Below are positions 15,747 through 23,785 of a stretch of DNA of 27,155 nt, piece after piece (position 1 is the first letter of the stretch; each line of letters starts with the position of its first letter). Location of the stretch: positions 1 through 27,155 of the forward strand of contig CBFHUP010000041.1 in assembly GCA_965659115.1 (NCBI GenBank), written 5' to 3'. Under the pieces are notes generated by a model. That model had not been told where the DNA came from and made no database searches. It was given only the letters and a program-made list of their open reading frames with translations. Both the position numbers and the translations under genes were made by a program. This DNA is from UBA8752 sp965659115. Lineage in GTDB: Bacteria > Bacteroidota > Bacteroidia > Flavobacteriales_D > Sanyastnellaceae.

Positions 15747-16805
15747 TCAGAGACCCATGCTATCCGCGGCGGCCATCAGCCGCTCTGCGCATTGGACCAG
15801 AGACGCTCCTTGGGCATCGACAGGGTGCCGGTTGTCTTTGGCGCGCTTTTGCAAACCGTGCTCGTAGGTCCGGTCATAGTATTCCAACGCAATTCGGGAA
15901 GCGGTCGCCAAATCCCCTTTGTCCAACGCGGACAAAGCTTCTCGCGTTTCTGGTCCGCCCAATTCAGTCTGTATGGCTTCAAATGCTTGGCGCAACAACA
16001 GGGTTTCGTACTCACCATACATCCCCACGAGATGCGACACCCTGTCCTCTATGGTGCGGAGCATCTCAAGCGCAGGACAGGCGATCATCCGCTTGTAGAA
16101 CGGTTCAGGAACATGCACTTTTCCAATCCGCCTGCTTTCGTTCTCCACCCAAATTCGGCGGCTGGGGTCCAGGCCTGTGAGGGCTTCTGAGAGTAGGTTT
16201 CGGAAATGCTCAGACGTAGGCTGGGCATGTTGGCGCAGGTTGCCAAAAGCCGACCCAAAATGCCGTGCCAGACCCTCGAGGTCTACCACTTGTTCACCGG
16301 CATCAGCAAGGGCATGAAGTACGGCTGTTTTGGCGGATCCCGTGTATCCTCCCACCCGCACCAAAGGCCACTCGCGGCCCATGAATTCGGGCAAGGTTTG
16401 CTTGTAAGCCTTGTATCCGCCCTCCAACAACACCACAGGCAATCCTGCGGTGCGCAGCAACCAACTCAACGATCCGCTGCGCATGCCCCCCCTCCAGCAA
16501 TACATGTGAATGGGCCGCCGGTCCGGCTGTTCTGCAAACAAAGATTTCGCCTTCCTGACCATGTCGGCCATGCGCGGACCAATGAACTCCAACCCTCGCT
16601 CGACCGCCATTTCTCTGCCCTCTTGCTTGTACAGCGTGCCCACTTCGGCGCGCTCAGCATCGTCAAAAAGAGGGAAAGAAATGGCCCCGGGGATGTGAGC
16701 CTCGGCAAATTCTCCTGGCGAACGGGCGTCCAGCAAGAGTGCCCCAGTTTCGCGGGACCCTACCAAGAATGCTTGGACACCTATGGAACGACTGGGCACG
16801 GCCAT
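15747..16805 (-). CDS. mnmH: tRNA 2-selenouridine synthase (SelU/YbbB)
   Basis: MnmH replaces sulfur of 2-thiouridine at the tRNA wobble position with selenium, through a geranylated intermediate, using selenophosphate. The 352-residue product has an N-terminal rhodanese domain (about 5-125) with DARSPGEFAEAHIPGA and catalytic Cys103 in YCWRGGMRSGS, then a P-loop domain with GYTGSAKT at 153-160. The usual Walker A glycine before the lysine is alanine here (codon GCC). An upstream in-frame extension to 17018 has no homologous content and covers the divergent gene, so the ATG at 16805 before AVPSRSIG was chosen. It is followed directly by selD, its metabolic partner. Confidence 0.93.
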   Translation of the reverse strand: MAVPSRSIGVQAFLVGSRETGALLLDARSPGEFAEAHIPGAISFPLFDDAERAEVGTLYKQEGREMAVERGLEFIGPRMADMVRKAKSLFAEQPDRRPIHMYCWRGGMRSGSLSWLLRTAGLPVVLLEGGYKAYKQTLPEFMGREWPLVRVGGYTGSAKTAVLHALADAGEQVVDLEGLARHFGSAFGNLRQHAQPTSEHFRNLLSEALTGLDPSRRIWVENESRRIGKVHVPEPFYKRMIACPALEMLRTIEDRVSHLVGMYGEYETLLLRQAFEAIQTELGGPETREALSALDKGDLATASRIALEYYDRTYEHGLQKRAKDNRHPVDAQGASLVQCAERLMAAADSMGL

Positions 16806-16883
16806 CTGTTGCGAAGGTAGACCTCCCGCGTGTTTGGCATGATGCTTGCCTGAGTAAGGATGTTCATCTCTAACATCAACACC

Positions 16884-17597
16884 ATGATTCGACACCACCT
16901 CCCCCTTGTTATTCTCGCGGCTGCGGTCATGACCGGCCCCACTTTTGCCCAACCCACCGTCAACAGGCCCAATGCTCCTGAGCCCTCTCAGGTTTGCCTG
17001 GACGAATGCGAACAGCACAACTGTGAAGTCTCCAGGTTAGAGCGCCGAAAAAGGGACGCCGAAGCGCGCCTTCTTGAAGCCAATGCACGCCGAGCGCAAG
17101 CCGCGACCCGCGCCCTCAACGCGCAACGTGCATTGATCAGGGAGGAACAGCATCGGGTTCGGGCCAACAGGCAGGCCATCCTCAGTGAAGCGAAGCAGCG
17201 CGAATGGGAGCAACGGCGGGCCGAGGTCAAATTGGACAACCTCACCGCTCATTTGGATGACTATACGACCGTGGTCCTGACGTCCGTCACGGGCGTGAAC
17301 CCCAAGCATTCCGTTGCACAGGTCTCCAACGTCTTGTCGGGTTTAGACGGGTTGATTTTTGTCAACCCCCTGAAGATCAAGCGCAAGTACAGAACACATC
17401 GGGACCTGGCCCCTGGCTTGGTCTACAGTCCAGGAGTACTGCGGGCTTCATTGCACAGGGAAACCCTCAATGAATATGGCCGTTTCGTGCACCTCACCGT
17501 CAGAGATCACCTCGGAAAAGTGGTGTATGATGCCCGTTACGAGAATGTACATTTTGCAGAAATGTTGGCGCCGCTATCCGGCGCTGCGGCATACTGA
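16884..17597 (+). CDS. Secreted coiled-coil protein of unknown function
   Basis: I do not recognise this 237-residue protein. It starts MIRHHLPLVILAAAVMTG and has a clear signal peptide ending at FAQ, so it is exported. The mature part has a small cysteine cluster, CLDECEQHNC, leading into a charged Arg/Ala/Glu-rich helix (about 45-120) that should form a coiled coil. The remaining C-terminal half looks like a mixed or beta-rich domain with a RFVHLTVRDHLGKVVYDA segment. An ATG at 16860 would add eight residues before the signal peptide and is less likely. It diverges from mnmH across 78 bases and ends in a hairpin. Periplasmic or outer-membrane-facing location is inferred from the signal peptide. 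Confidence 0.75.
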   Translation: MIRHHLPLVILAAAVMTGPTFAQPTVNRPNAPEPSQVCLDECEQHNCEVSRLERRKRDAEARLLEANARRAQAATRALNAQRALIREEQHRVRANRQAILSEAKQREWEQRRAEVKLDNLTAHLDDYTTVVLTSVTGVNPKHSVAQVSNVLSGLDGLIFVNPLKIKRKYRTHRDLAPGLVYSPGVLRASLHRETLNEYGRFVHLTVRDHLGKVVYDARYENVHFAEMLAPLSGAAAY

Positions 17598-17641
17598 ACG
17601 ACCCGTCCGCGCCCTCTGGGCTCGGGGCAGTTCGAACGGAT

Positions 17642-17670
17642 AACGCCCACTCTTTCACAGGGTGGGCGTT
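17642..17670 (+). terminator. Hairpin after the coiled-coil gene
   Basis: AACGCCCACT pairs with GGTGGGCGTT (one G-U pair) around a nine-base loop; only a weak T-tract follows. Stem and loop closely resemble the hairpin at 13717. The rest of the 17671-17896 spacer shows no gene, repeat or RNA feature that I can identify. Confidence 0.6.
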
Positions 17671-17896
17671 GTCTATTGTGCACTCAGTGAGGAATTCCCT
17701 TGGGCTTGATCCCGAAGGACCGACACACAGCCACCGCACCCCAGTGGGCAGCGGAAATCAAACCAAACAAGAGGTACGCATCGAAAACCGTAGAGAGCAG
17801 CATGGGGCAGTGGATTGTGCATCGTTTACGCACATACCCGTCATGAGGTTACACATTACAGACCAGGCCATGGCCCGCGGTATAGACGTCGCGCCA

Positions 17897-19534
17897 TCAG
17901 GCTGTCGCCGGGAGTTTGAAGTCAAACAAATGGGTCCGCAAATGCTCAGGAGAAGATTCAAAGCCCCATCCCAGCAAGGCACCGACCACCTCTTCACGAG
18001 AAAAGTCAACGTGACGCGCCTCTGCAGCACCCCAATCATAGACGTGCCGGGGCAGCCATGACTCCTCTGACAAACGCTTGAGCATGGCCTCACCGGGCGC
18101 CGTCATGCCTCGGTCATTGACATCCAACAAGGCACCAAAGTCCTGAAGCAAAGCGGCTTTATCCTGAGCAAATGGGGCGTGTTCGCCCGGGCGCATTTCG
18201 TCGAGGAAAGCGTCAAAGTGGGCCACGTCTCCTTGCTCGAAGTAGCGGAAGCAGGCGCGCTGCAACCAGAGGTCTCCAAAGAGGATTTGGGCCAGCCAAA
18301 ACTGTGTCCAAGCGTTCCACGTCTCAAACTTGCCCATGGCCGCATAAGCGAGCGATATGGTGCTGTCGGAATGCTTCCACTGGGTCCGGTGCAACACCTC
18401 CATCTTTGAGAATGCCGCTGTCGAAAAGTCCCCCTTGCGCACAGGACCATCTGCTTTGCCAAATGCCGACAACAGGTGACGCGCCCCATAGTATACGCTT
18501 TCAAACGTGTGGATCAGCCCATTGGAATACAGAGGGTCGATGAAGCCAAAAGTGGACGGCGCTGTGAAGTGACGCTCCCCCACAGATTGGCGAGAGGCGT
18601 ATTGCAACCTGCCCGTTCGTGTGAACGGCATGGTAACCTCGATGCCCTCCAGGTGGGCCTGAATGTCGGGGAAGCGGGCAATGAATGTGCGGAATTCCTG
18701 TTCGGCGGACATCGAAGCGTCCTCAGGATATACCCGGGGATCCAACATGAGGCCCACGCTGGCCTTTCGCGATTCTGATCTGCTGAAGTTGTCGAATGGA
18801 ATGATCCACATCCACCCCCCTTCGAACATGTGATGAAAGGTGCCCTCATGCCACTTGCGGCCTTTGGATGGAGACCCGTGCAGGTTGTCGAAAGGCTGTA
18901 AACCCTCGACGTGGGCAAAAATGGCCCGGCTGTGCGTCTTGGGCTCTGGTGCGCCGTCTCGATACCCCATTTTCTGAACCAACCTAGAGCCGCGGCCCGA
19001 AGCGTCTACGTAGTAATCACCGCTGTAGTCGGCATTTGGACTCGAAACCACCACACCCTCGGTGGTGATGTTGACGTCGTTGATCGGCGTCTCTTCAATG
19101 TATTCCGCACCGTATCCAATGGCCGCCTTGAGTAGAAATTGATCCACCTCTTCGCGATACAGGTGGCTCTCACTGTAGAACGGCAAATGCGGTGGCACCA
19201 GCTGGTGCATGCGGTCGGCAGACAAGGCCTCACCTTCGGTGTGGTGGGCAAAACCGATGCTGTGCTTCAAGCCGCAGGACGGTGTGATGTGGTCCACAAT
19301 GCGATCGGCATGGCTCAGGTGTCCGATTTCCGGAATGCCAAATCGCTCCCCGATGATGAAGGGCCAAATGGCGCTTTGTGGCAACAGGGCCTCACCCAAT
19401 GCGAACCTGGGGTGCTTCCCTCTTTCAATGATGAGGACTTTGAGGCCCTCTTTGGCCAGGATACTCGCCATGGAGGTTCCGTAGATTCCGGAACCGGCAA
19501 TGATGACGTCGTAGTGATGCGGGGAATTGGACAT
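17897..19534 (-). CDS. Flavin-dependent halogenase-like FAD oxidoreductase
   Basis: The 545-residue product is a class A flavoprotein. Its N-terminal dinucleotide fold has GSGIYG (14-19), an IIERG strand end, HPRFALGEALLP (41-52) and DASGRGSR (177-184) for FAD. Two marks of flavin-dependent halogenases are present: WMWIIP (241-246), matching the WxWxIP motif that separates halogenases from monooxygenases, and Lys90 in CGLKHSIGF, aligning with the lysine that carries the hypohalite in PrnA. Such enzymes chlorinate or brominate aromatic substrates using FADH2 from a separate reductase. Substrate and halide are unknown and no biosynthetic cluster surrounds it; a non-halogenating relative remains possible. 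ATG 19534 gives the usual spacing to the FAD motif; ATGs at 19582 and 19594 are less likely. Confidence 0.75.
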   Translation of the reverse strand: MSNSPHHYDVIIAGSGIYGTSMASILAKEGLKVLIIERGKHPRFALGEALLPQSAIWPFIIGERFGIPEIGHLSHADRIVDHITPSCGLKHSIGFAHHTEGEALSADRMHQLVPPHLPFYSESHLYREEVDQFLLKAAIGYGAEYIEETPINDVNITTEGVVVSSPNADYSGDYYVDASGRGSRLVQKMGYRDGAPEPKTHSRAIFAHVEGLQPFDNLHGSPSKGRKWHEGTFHHMFEGGWMWIIPFDNFSRSESRKASVGLMLDPRVYPEDASMSAEQEFRTFIARFPDIQAHLEGIEVTMPFTRTGRLQYASRQSVGERHFTAPSTFGFIDPLYSNGLIHTFESVYYGARHLLSAFGKADGPVRKGDFSTAAFSKMEVLHRTQWKHSDSTISLAYAAMGKFETWNAWTQFWLAQILFGDLWLQRACFRYFEQGDVAHFDAFLDEMRPGEHAPFAQDKAALLQDFGALLDVNDRGMTAPGEAMLKRLSEESWLPRHVYDWGAAEARHVDFSREEVVGALLGWGFESSPEHLRTHLFDFKLPATA

Positions 19535-19628
19535 GGCAACTGCTTGGTTTTCCAATGTGCATCTTTTTGGTGAATCCCTCATGACCAAAATCATCAGGCA
19601 CCATGAGAACCGTCATGTACAGCGGAAA

Positions 19629-22600
19629 TCAGCGCTTGACCAGCCGCGTGAATTGTTGTCCCGTTGCCGAGGAAAGCCGAACAGCATAAACACCGGGAGC
19701 CCACAATCCTGCATCCAACACAAAGGGAAGCCTGGCGTTTTGGGCCACGAACACCGTGCGCCCGGCAGCGTCCGTTACCGTCAAATCCCCCTCTCCTGCG
19801 CCGGTGACTATGGCAGCACTGGCAACCGGATTGGGAGAAACCGACAGGTTCAATGGCGCATCCAAAGTCACAGGCTCTGAGACATGGACCACCTCATCAC
19901 CTGCAGAGACCGGCCAAGTCAGAGCGTCGGAAATCAACGTGCAAGTCCCATCGGTCGCAGTCAATACGTAACCTCCTGGAACCGGGGGGGCCAAACCACT
20001 GCCCTCCCCAACGAGGATGCCATCGAGGTACCATTCGAATTCCAACGGCTCATCACTTCCAGTGACCGCGGCCTGAAGTCCGTCATCTGTGGCCTGAATG
20101 GACAGTTCCACCCCATCAAGACAAGGACCGAAAATCGCAAAAAACTGGTCGTCCTCTTGTAGGGAAACTTCCACGAAAGGATCATTGGCATCGACCAAGC
20201 CCATGTCAATGTGAAGGTTGGTTTGCCACCCCAAGAACCCAAAGCCCAAGTACGGTATTGCGGCTATCCGGATGGGGCATTCGCCAAAGTACTCGCCATT
20301 CCACCCCGTGCTCAGGTTGTCCATCCCATTGACGGTGACCTCTCCTGCAAATGGAGGCGACCAGCTGACGGTCAGCAACTCTGTGTCACTGTATCCAAAT
20401 TCATCGCGCACATGGATGCGCTCAGGGGATGCCCGCGTCTCGTTGTGGCTGCGCATGTATTCTACACGCTGTTGCCAATACGATAAGGAAGCAGGAGAGT
20501 CCCACAGCTCGATGTGATGCGCCATGGCCGCCGCCATGTTGGCCGCCGTCATGGACAAACGGGCATCGAAAACCTCGGCACTGAACGAGGTCTCCAACAA
20601 ATCGCAGGTTCGCGTGGCGAACTGACACTGGTATTCGTCATCTTCGAGCACCTTTCTAAAAAGGTCCGTGAACTGGGAATCATATGGCGGGTTCAAAGTC
20701 AACGCGAGGTAATTGTCATATGGACTCGTCCCCCAGGCCCCGAAGCATGCGTCGGTATCGTACAACATGGGGCGCCAAAGTCCATCTCCGGTATTGGCTC
20801 GAAAAAACTTGACGTTGTTTTGGCCCCAAGGGGCTGCGATCCAATCGACGTTTTGGCCGTGAATCTCAAAGATGTGGTAGTCGATGTAAGACGCCACATC
20901 GAATTTCTCGGCAAACGCAGTGTGGAACGCCTCTGAACCGTCGGGAAGCTGCAACAGCGGATTGACGGTCGCTTCAAAGGCACTTGGCCCACCATTGAGC
21001 GATGCGAACGCACTCACCAGGTCCACCGCATTGTCATCCCAACCAAAGTTGTCCTCTACGAACTGCTCATCGGCCTTTTCCCGGGCTCCGTAGACCCCCC
21101 AATATTCGCCGTTGAGGTAAACTTCTACCGGGCGCCAACCAGATGCTACGACATTGGTTTCCAAGGCCAACTCCCCATAAAAAGCATCTTGAAACTTGTT
21201 TTCCCATGACGCCTGTCCCCCGTTGCGGAGGTTCAGGTTCCCAAACTTCTCAATGTCAGGCTTGGAAGAAAACACGGCATGCTCCAAGGGACCTGAGTAT
21301 CGTTTTTTGAAATCCAACCTGAACGAACGCTGCGGTTCTGCGCGGGACCATCCACCGTGAATTTCCAAATCCAAACGGGCCTCGGCAACGGGATCTCCAT
21401 CGGCGTCAAACCACGTCAGGCGGCTCTCGCGCGACCAAGGCTCCCAAAAATTGGATCCAAAGAAGGGGTAGTCTGGGCCGGCATTGGGACCTGAGACATA
21501 GATTCCCGTGTTCCAATCCCAGAGGTGGTCAGGGTGGGTGAATAAGCTCACCTTTTGCAAGCCCGTAGATGGCTCGTCCATGAAATATATGCGGTCCACG
21601 GTTGCACTGGGCACCATCCCTTCACCAAACGCCTTGACACTCAACACAGAGGTCTCTGCCGGGTTCCAAAACCCCGTGAAAGCGGCAGAAGATGCCGTGG
21701 GCTCCGACCCGTCTACGGTAAAACGCAACGTCACCGCCGGCAAAGTCTGACCCGGAGGGCCAGAAGGGACGCCGGGAACAGCGCTGACCGTAGACGCGGT
21801 GTACCAGCCCGAGCTGGGCTCTACAACTGGAGCTGGGGCGATGTGCGAAAAACAGGATGAGAGGTTGGCAGTGCCTGGGGAGGGCGAGGTAAAAAAGCAC
21901 CATTCTGAAGCCCCTTCTGCCCTTCCCATGGTCACACCTGACCGAAGTTCTGAAGGCAATGTGGCCAGATCCAACAAATCTCCTGCCGCATTGGAAAGGA
22001 TGACGGGTTCACCAGGCTTCAGTTTGAAGTTGGTGTGAAATTCAGGGGCCTCAGGTTCCAACCAATTGGGCAAAATGCCAAAGGGGACAGGCGTAGGGTC
22101 AGTCCGCGCCAGCGCCAAAAAAGGCCGTGCAGTGAGGTCCGAAGAATTGACATTGTCGTTGTGAACCTGTACCGCCAAAACATTGGCACCCTCTACAAGC
22201 CATTCGCGGGGATCAAAGGGCACGGACTCCGGAATGCCACCTGTATAGAGGACCGCCTCATGCAATCCCCCGGTGAGGGCATTGTGCGCAACGGATGCAC
22301 CTTCCATGGTGGACGACCTGGCAAATTCCCGTCCGTTGAGGAAGGCCACGAACCCATCGTCATAATCCATCGCCAAAACTCCGTGCACGAGCTCTTGGGT
22401 ATTGACCCCATTAAAATTCCTGCGCATAAAGACAACGTTGCCGTTGATGGTGATGGCATCATCGCCATCGCCGTATCCAATGCTACCTGGTCCAGTTTGC
22501 CAATTTGAATCGTCAAAGTCCAAGGTGCGCCAATCGGCATCCAGCGCTTGGTTCGGCACCCAATAATGCCAAGCGTCTGTATCGTCTGCAGGACACTCCC

Positions 22601-22916
22601 AGTGATCTATGGCACCAACATCGCGTCCCGAGCACCACACCACCAGCCGCTCCTGGGGATCAAGCGTGATGTTGGGCAGGCTCCATTGGCCCCAATTTTG
22701 GGCATCATCGGACAAGTAAAGCCCACCAAGGGAAGCGGCTGTCTCGCCCACATTGACGAGTTCGATCCAATCCTCACCCCTCCCCAATCCGTCTTCCAAT
22801 TCGCCGAAAGCATCGATTTCTGCGATTTGAATTTGTGATGTTACCTGCCCTGAAAAAGCCAGTAAAATCAGCAATACCCCTAAAAATGACTGGCCGGCAG
22901 AAGTTGTCTTGTTCAC
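19629..22916 (-). CDS. Giant secreted lamin-tail/CotH-kinase-like protein with T9SS sorting domain
   Basis: The 1095-residue product begins with a signal peptide ending near VTSQ (28). A lamin-tail domain starts at about 29-100, appears interrupted by a galactose-binding-like module (about 110-275, FMRRNFNG), and resumes at about 290-355 (HTNFKLKPGEPVILSN). A chitobiase-type domain follows (about 365-445, FTVDGSEPTASS). Residues 455-860 are CotH-like: IHGGWSRAEPQRSFRLDFK, VYLNGEYWGVYGAREKAD and YDTDACFG with the Asp720/Asp722 pair typical of CotH spore-coat kinases. The end (about 1015-1095; PLNLSVSPNPV start, LVKR finish) is a type A Por/T9SS C-terminal sorting domain, so the protein is exported across the outer membrane and probably surface-bound. 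Protein-phosphorylating activity is inference; its targets are unknown. Confidence 0.85.
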   Translation of the reverse strand: MNKTTSAGQSFLGVLLILLAFSGQVTSQIQIAEIDAFGELEDGLGRGEDWIELVNVGETAASLGGLYLSDDAQNWGQWSLPNITLDPQERLVVWCSGRDVGAIDHWECPADDTDAWHYWVPNQALDADWRTLDFDDSNWQTGPGSIGYGDGDDAITINGNVVFMRRNFNGVNTQELVHGVLAMDYDDGFVAFLNGREFARSSTMEGASVAHNALTGGLHEAVLYTGGIPESVPFDPREWLVEGANVLAVQVHNDNVNSSDLTARPFLALARTDPTPVPFGILPNWLEPEAPEFHTNFKLKPGEPVILSNAAGDLLDLATLPSELRSGVTMGRAEGASEWCFFTSPSPGTANLSSCFSHIAPAPVVEPSSGWYTASTVSAVPGVPSGPPGQTLPAVTLRFTVDGSEPTASSAAFTGFWNPAETSVLSVKAFGEGMVPSATVDRIYFMDEPSTGLQKVSLFTHPDHLWDWNTGIYVSGPNAGPDYPFFGSNFWEPWSRESRLTWFDADGDPVAEARLDLEIHGGWSRAEPQRSFRLDFKKRYSGPLEHAVFSSKPDIEKFGNLNLRNGGQASWENKFQDAFYGELALETNVVASGWRPVEVYLNGEYWGVYGAREKADEQFVEDNFGWDDNAVDLVSAFASLNGGPSAFEATVNPLLQLPDGSEAFHTAFAEKFDVASYIDYHIFEIHGQNVDWIAAPWGQNNVKFFRANTGDGLWRPMLYDTDACFGAWGTSPYDNYLALTLNPPYDSQFTDLFRKVLEDDEYQCQFATRTCDLLETSFSAEVFDARLSMTAANMAAAMAHHIELWDSPASLSYWQQRVEYMRSHNETRASPERIHVRDEFGYSDTELLTVSWSPPFAGEVTVNGMDNLSTGWNGEYFGECPIRIAAIPYLGFGFLGWQTNLHIDMGLVDANDPFVEVSLQEDDQFFAIFGPCLDGVELSIQATDDGLQAAVTGSDEPLEFEWYLDGILVGEGSGLAPPVPGGYVLTATDGTCTLISDALTWPVSAGDEVVHVSEPVTLDAPLNLSVSPNPVASAAIVTGAGEGDLTVTDAAGRTVFVAQNARLPFVLDAGLWAPGVYAVRLSSATGQQFTRLVKR

Positions 22917-23004
22917 TCAGGGAATTTACCTCAGCTGAAGCAACCCACACAAGACAACGAAGCCCCTATTCCATACCCTTTCGTGCGAAAATTGAGGTTT
23001 GATG

Positions 23005-23034
23005 TTGAAGGAGCCACTTCTACACGTAGCTTCG
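23005..23034 (+). promoter_or_regulatory. Candidate promoter of the cold-shock gene
   Basis: TTG (23005-23007), exactly 19 bases of spacer, then TAGCTTCG (23027-23034) fits the Bacteroidota pattern TTG-N19-TAnnTTTG with one mismatch. A start of transcription near 23040 would leave a short leader of about 20 bases before the ATG at 23060. Confidence 0.5.
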
Positions 23035-23059
23035 CGCCTCATTTTATAAGTTTTACCCC

Positions 23060-23248
23060 ATGCAGGGCACAGTTAAATTCTTCAACGACGACAAGGGCTA
23101 CGGCTTCATCACCCCCGATGACGGGTCCAAGGATGTCTTCGTTCACATCAAAGCAGTCACTGGCGATATCGCCGACGGCTCATCAGTCAGTTTTGACATC
23201 AAAGAAGGTCCCAAAGGCCTCAATGCTGTCAATGTTCAGGTCCTCTGA
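23060..23248 (+). CDS. Cold-shock domain protein (CspA family)
   Basis: Csp proteins are small single-strand nucleic-acid binders that melt RNA structure, often in cold or stress. The 62-residue product is one OB-fold cold-shock domain with RNP1 KGYGFI (residues 12-17) and RNP2 VFVHI (26-30), starting MQGTVKFFNDD. It is slightly shorter than the usual 65-70 residues but complete. It is a single-gene unit with a promoter-like element upstream and two hairpins downstream. Confidence 0.97.
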   Translation: MQGTVKFFNDDKGYGFITPDDGSKDVFVHIKAVTGDIADGSSVSFDIKEGPKGLNAVNVQVL

Positions 23249-23284
23249 GGCCTGTTAAGTCCCTGCGTAATTCGCACACACTCG

Positions 23285-23340
23285 CCCACTTCGGTGGGAT
23301 TACAATACCGAAAAGGGCCGGCTCACGCCGGCCCTTTTTA
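23285..23340 (+). terminator. Tandem hairpins ending in a strong terminator after csp
   Basis: A small hairpin CCCAC-TTCG-GTGGG (23285-23298) with a UUCG-type tetraloop is followed by a very strong one: AAAAGGGCCGGC (23311-23322) pairs fully with GCCGGCCCTTTT (23327-23338) around TCAC. The A-rich 5' side and T-rich 3' side make the second hairpin a terminator on either strand. Confidence 0.85.
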
Positions 23341-23376
23341 TTTGGCAGCCTTCACCATCCTCAATAGCTTGGAGGC

Positions 23377-23784
23377 ATGCCCTCCATCATTACGCTCCTC
23401 TTTTTCCTGCTCTGGAATGTTGCTGCGGGCTTCATCTTTTGGGCCCCACACCAAATGGTTCGGACAAAGGACGCCTTCGGACTGACCGTTCTGGTGCTCA
23501 TGGTTGCCAGTGCAGCATATGGACTGCTCTCCCAAGCACTGCATCAACGCAGCACCGCCACCACCAAGCACTGGTTGCGATGGGTCTTGGGATTCCACCT
23601 GATTTTCTGGGCTGAGACGGTCATGGAAGCCGGGGTGTTCACCATCCTGGATTTTCACAATACCGACGCCAATGACATTTATTTCATGGCCTTTTGGCTG
23701 CTGAACTTTTTGTGGCTCATTGGAGGTGGAGCTTGGACCGCGGTGCGGATTAGAAAACAAGCCGCTCCATCACCCCATCGGTGA
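23377..23784 (+). CDS. Four-helix integral membrane protein of unknown function
   Basis: I do not recognise this 135-residue protein. It shows four hydrophobic segments at about 3-22, 33-52, 68-90 and 101-124, short loops, and a basic C-terminal tail (RIRKQAAPSPHR). Membrane segments 3 and 4 contain conserved-looking polar residues (His74, Glu80 and Glu84 in FHLIFWAETVMEAG), which could be functional. It starts 36 bases after the csp terminator and converges on a lipoprotein gene with a single base between stop codons. It probably has its own promoter, although none is clear. Confidence 0.7.
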   Translation: MPSIITLLFFLLWNVAAGFIFWAPHQMVRTKDAFGLTVLVLMVASAAYGLLSQALHQRSTATTKHWLRWVLGFHLIFWAETVMEAGVFTILDFHNTDANDIYFMAFWLLNFLWLIGGGAWTAVRIRKQAAPSPHR

Positions 23785-23785
23785 G

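Noticed and set aside
16806..17018. N-terminal extension of mnmH to 17018
   Set aside because: The added 71 residues show no rhodanese homology and overlap the divergent exported gene and its promoter region.
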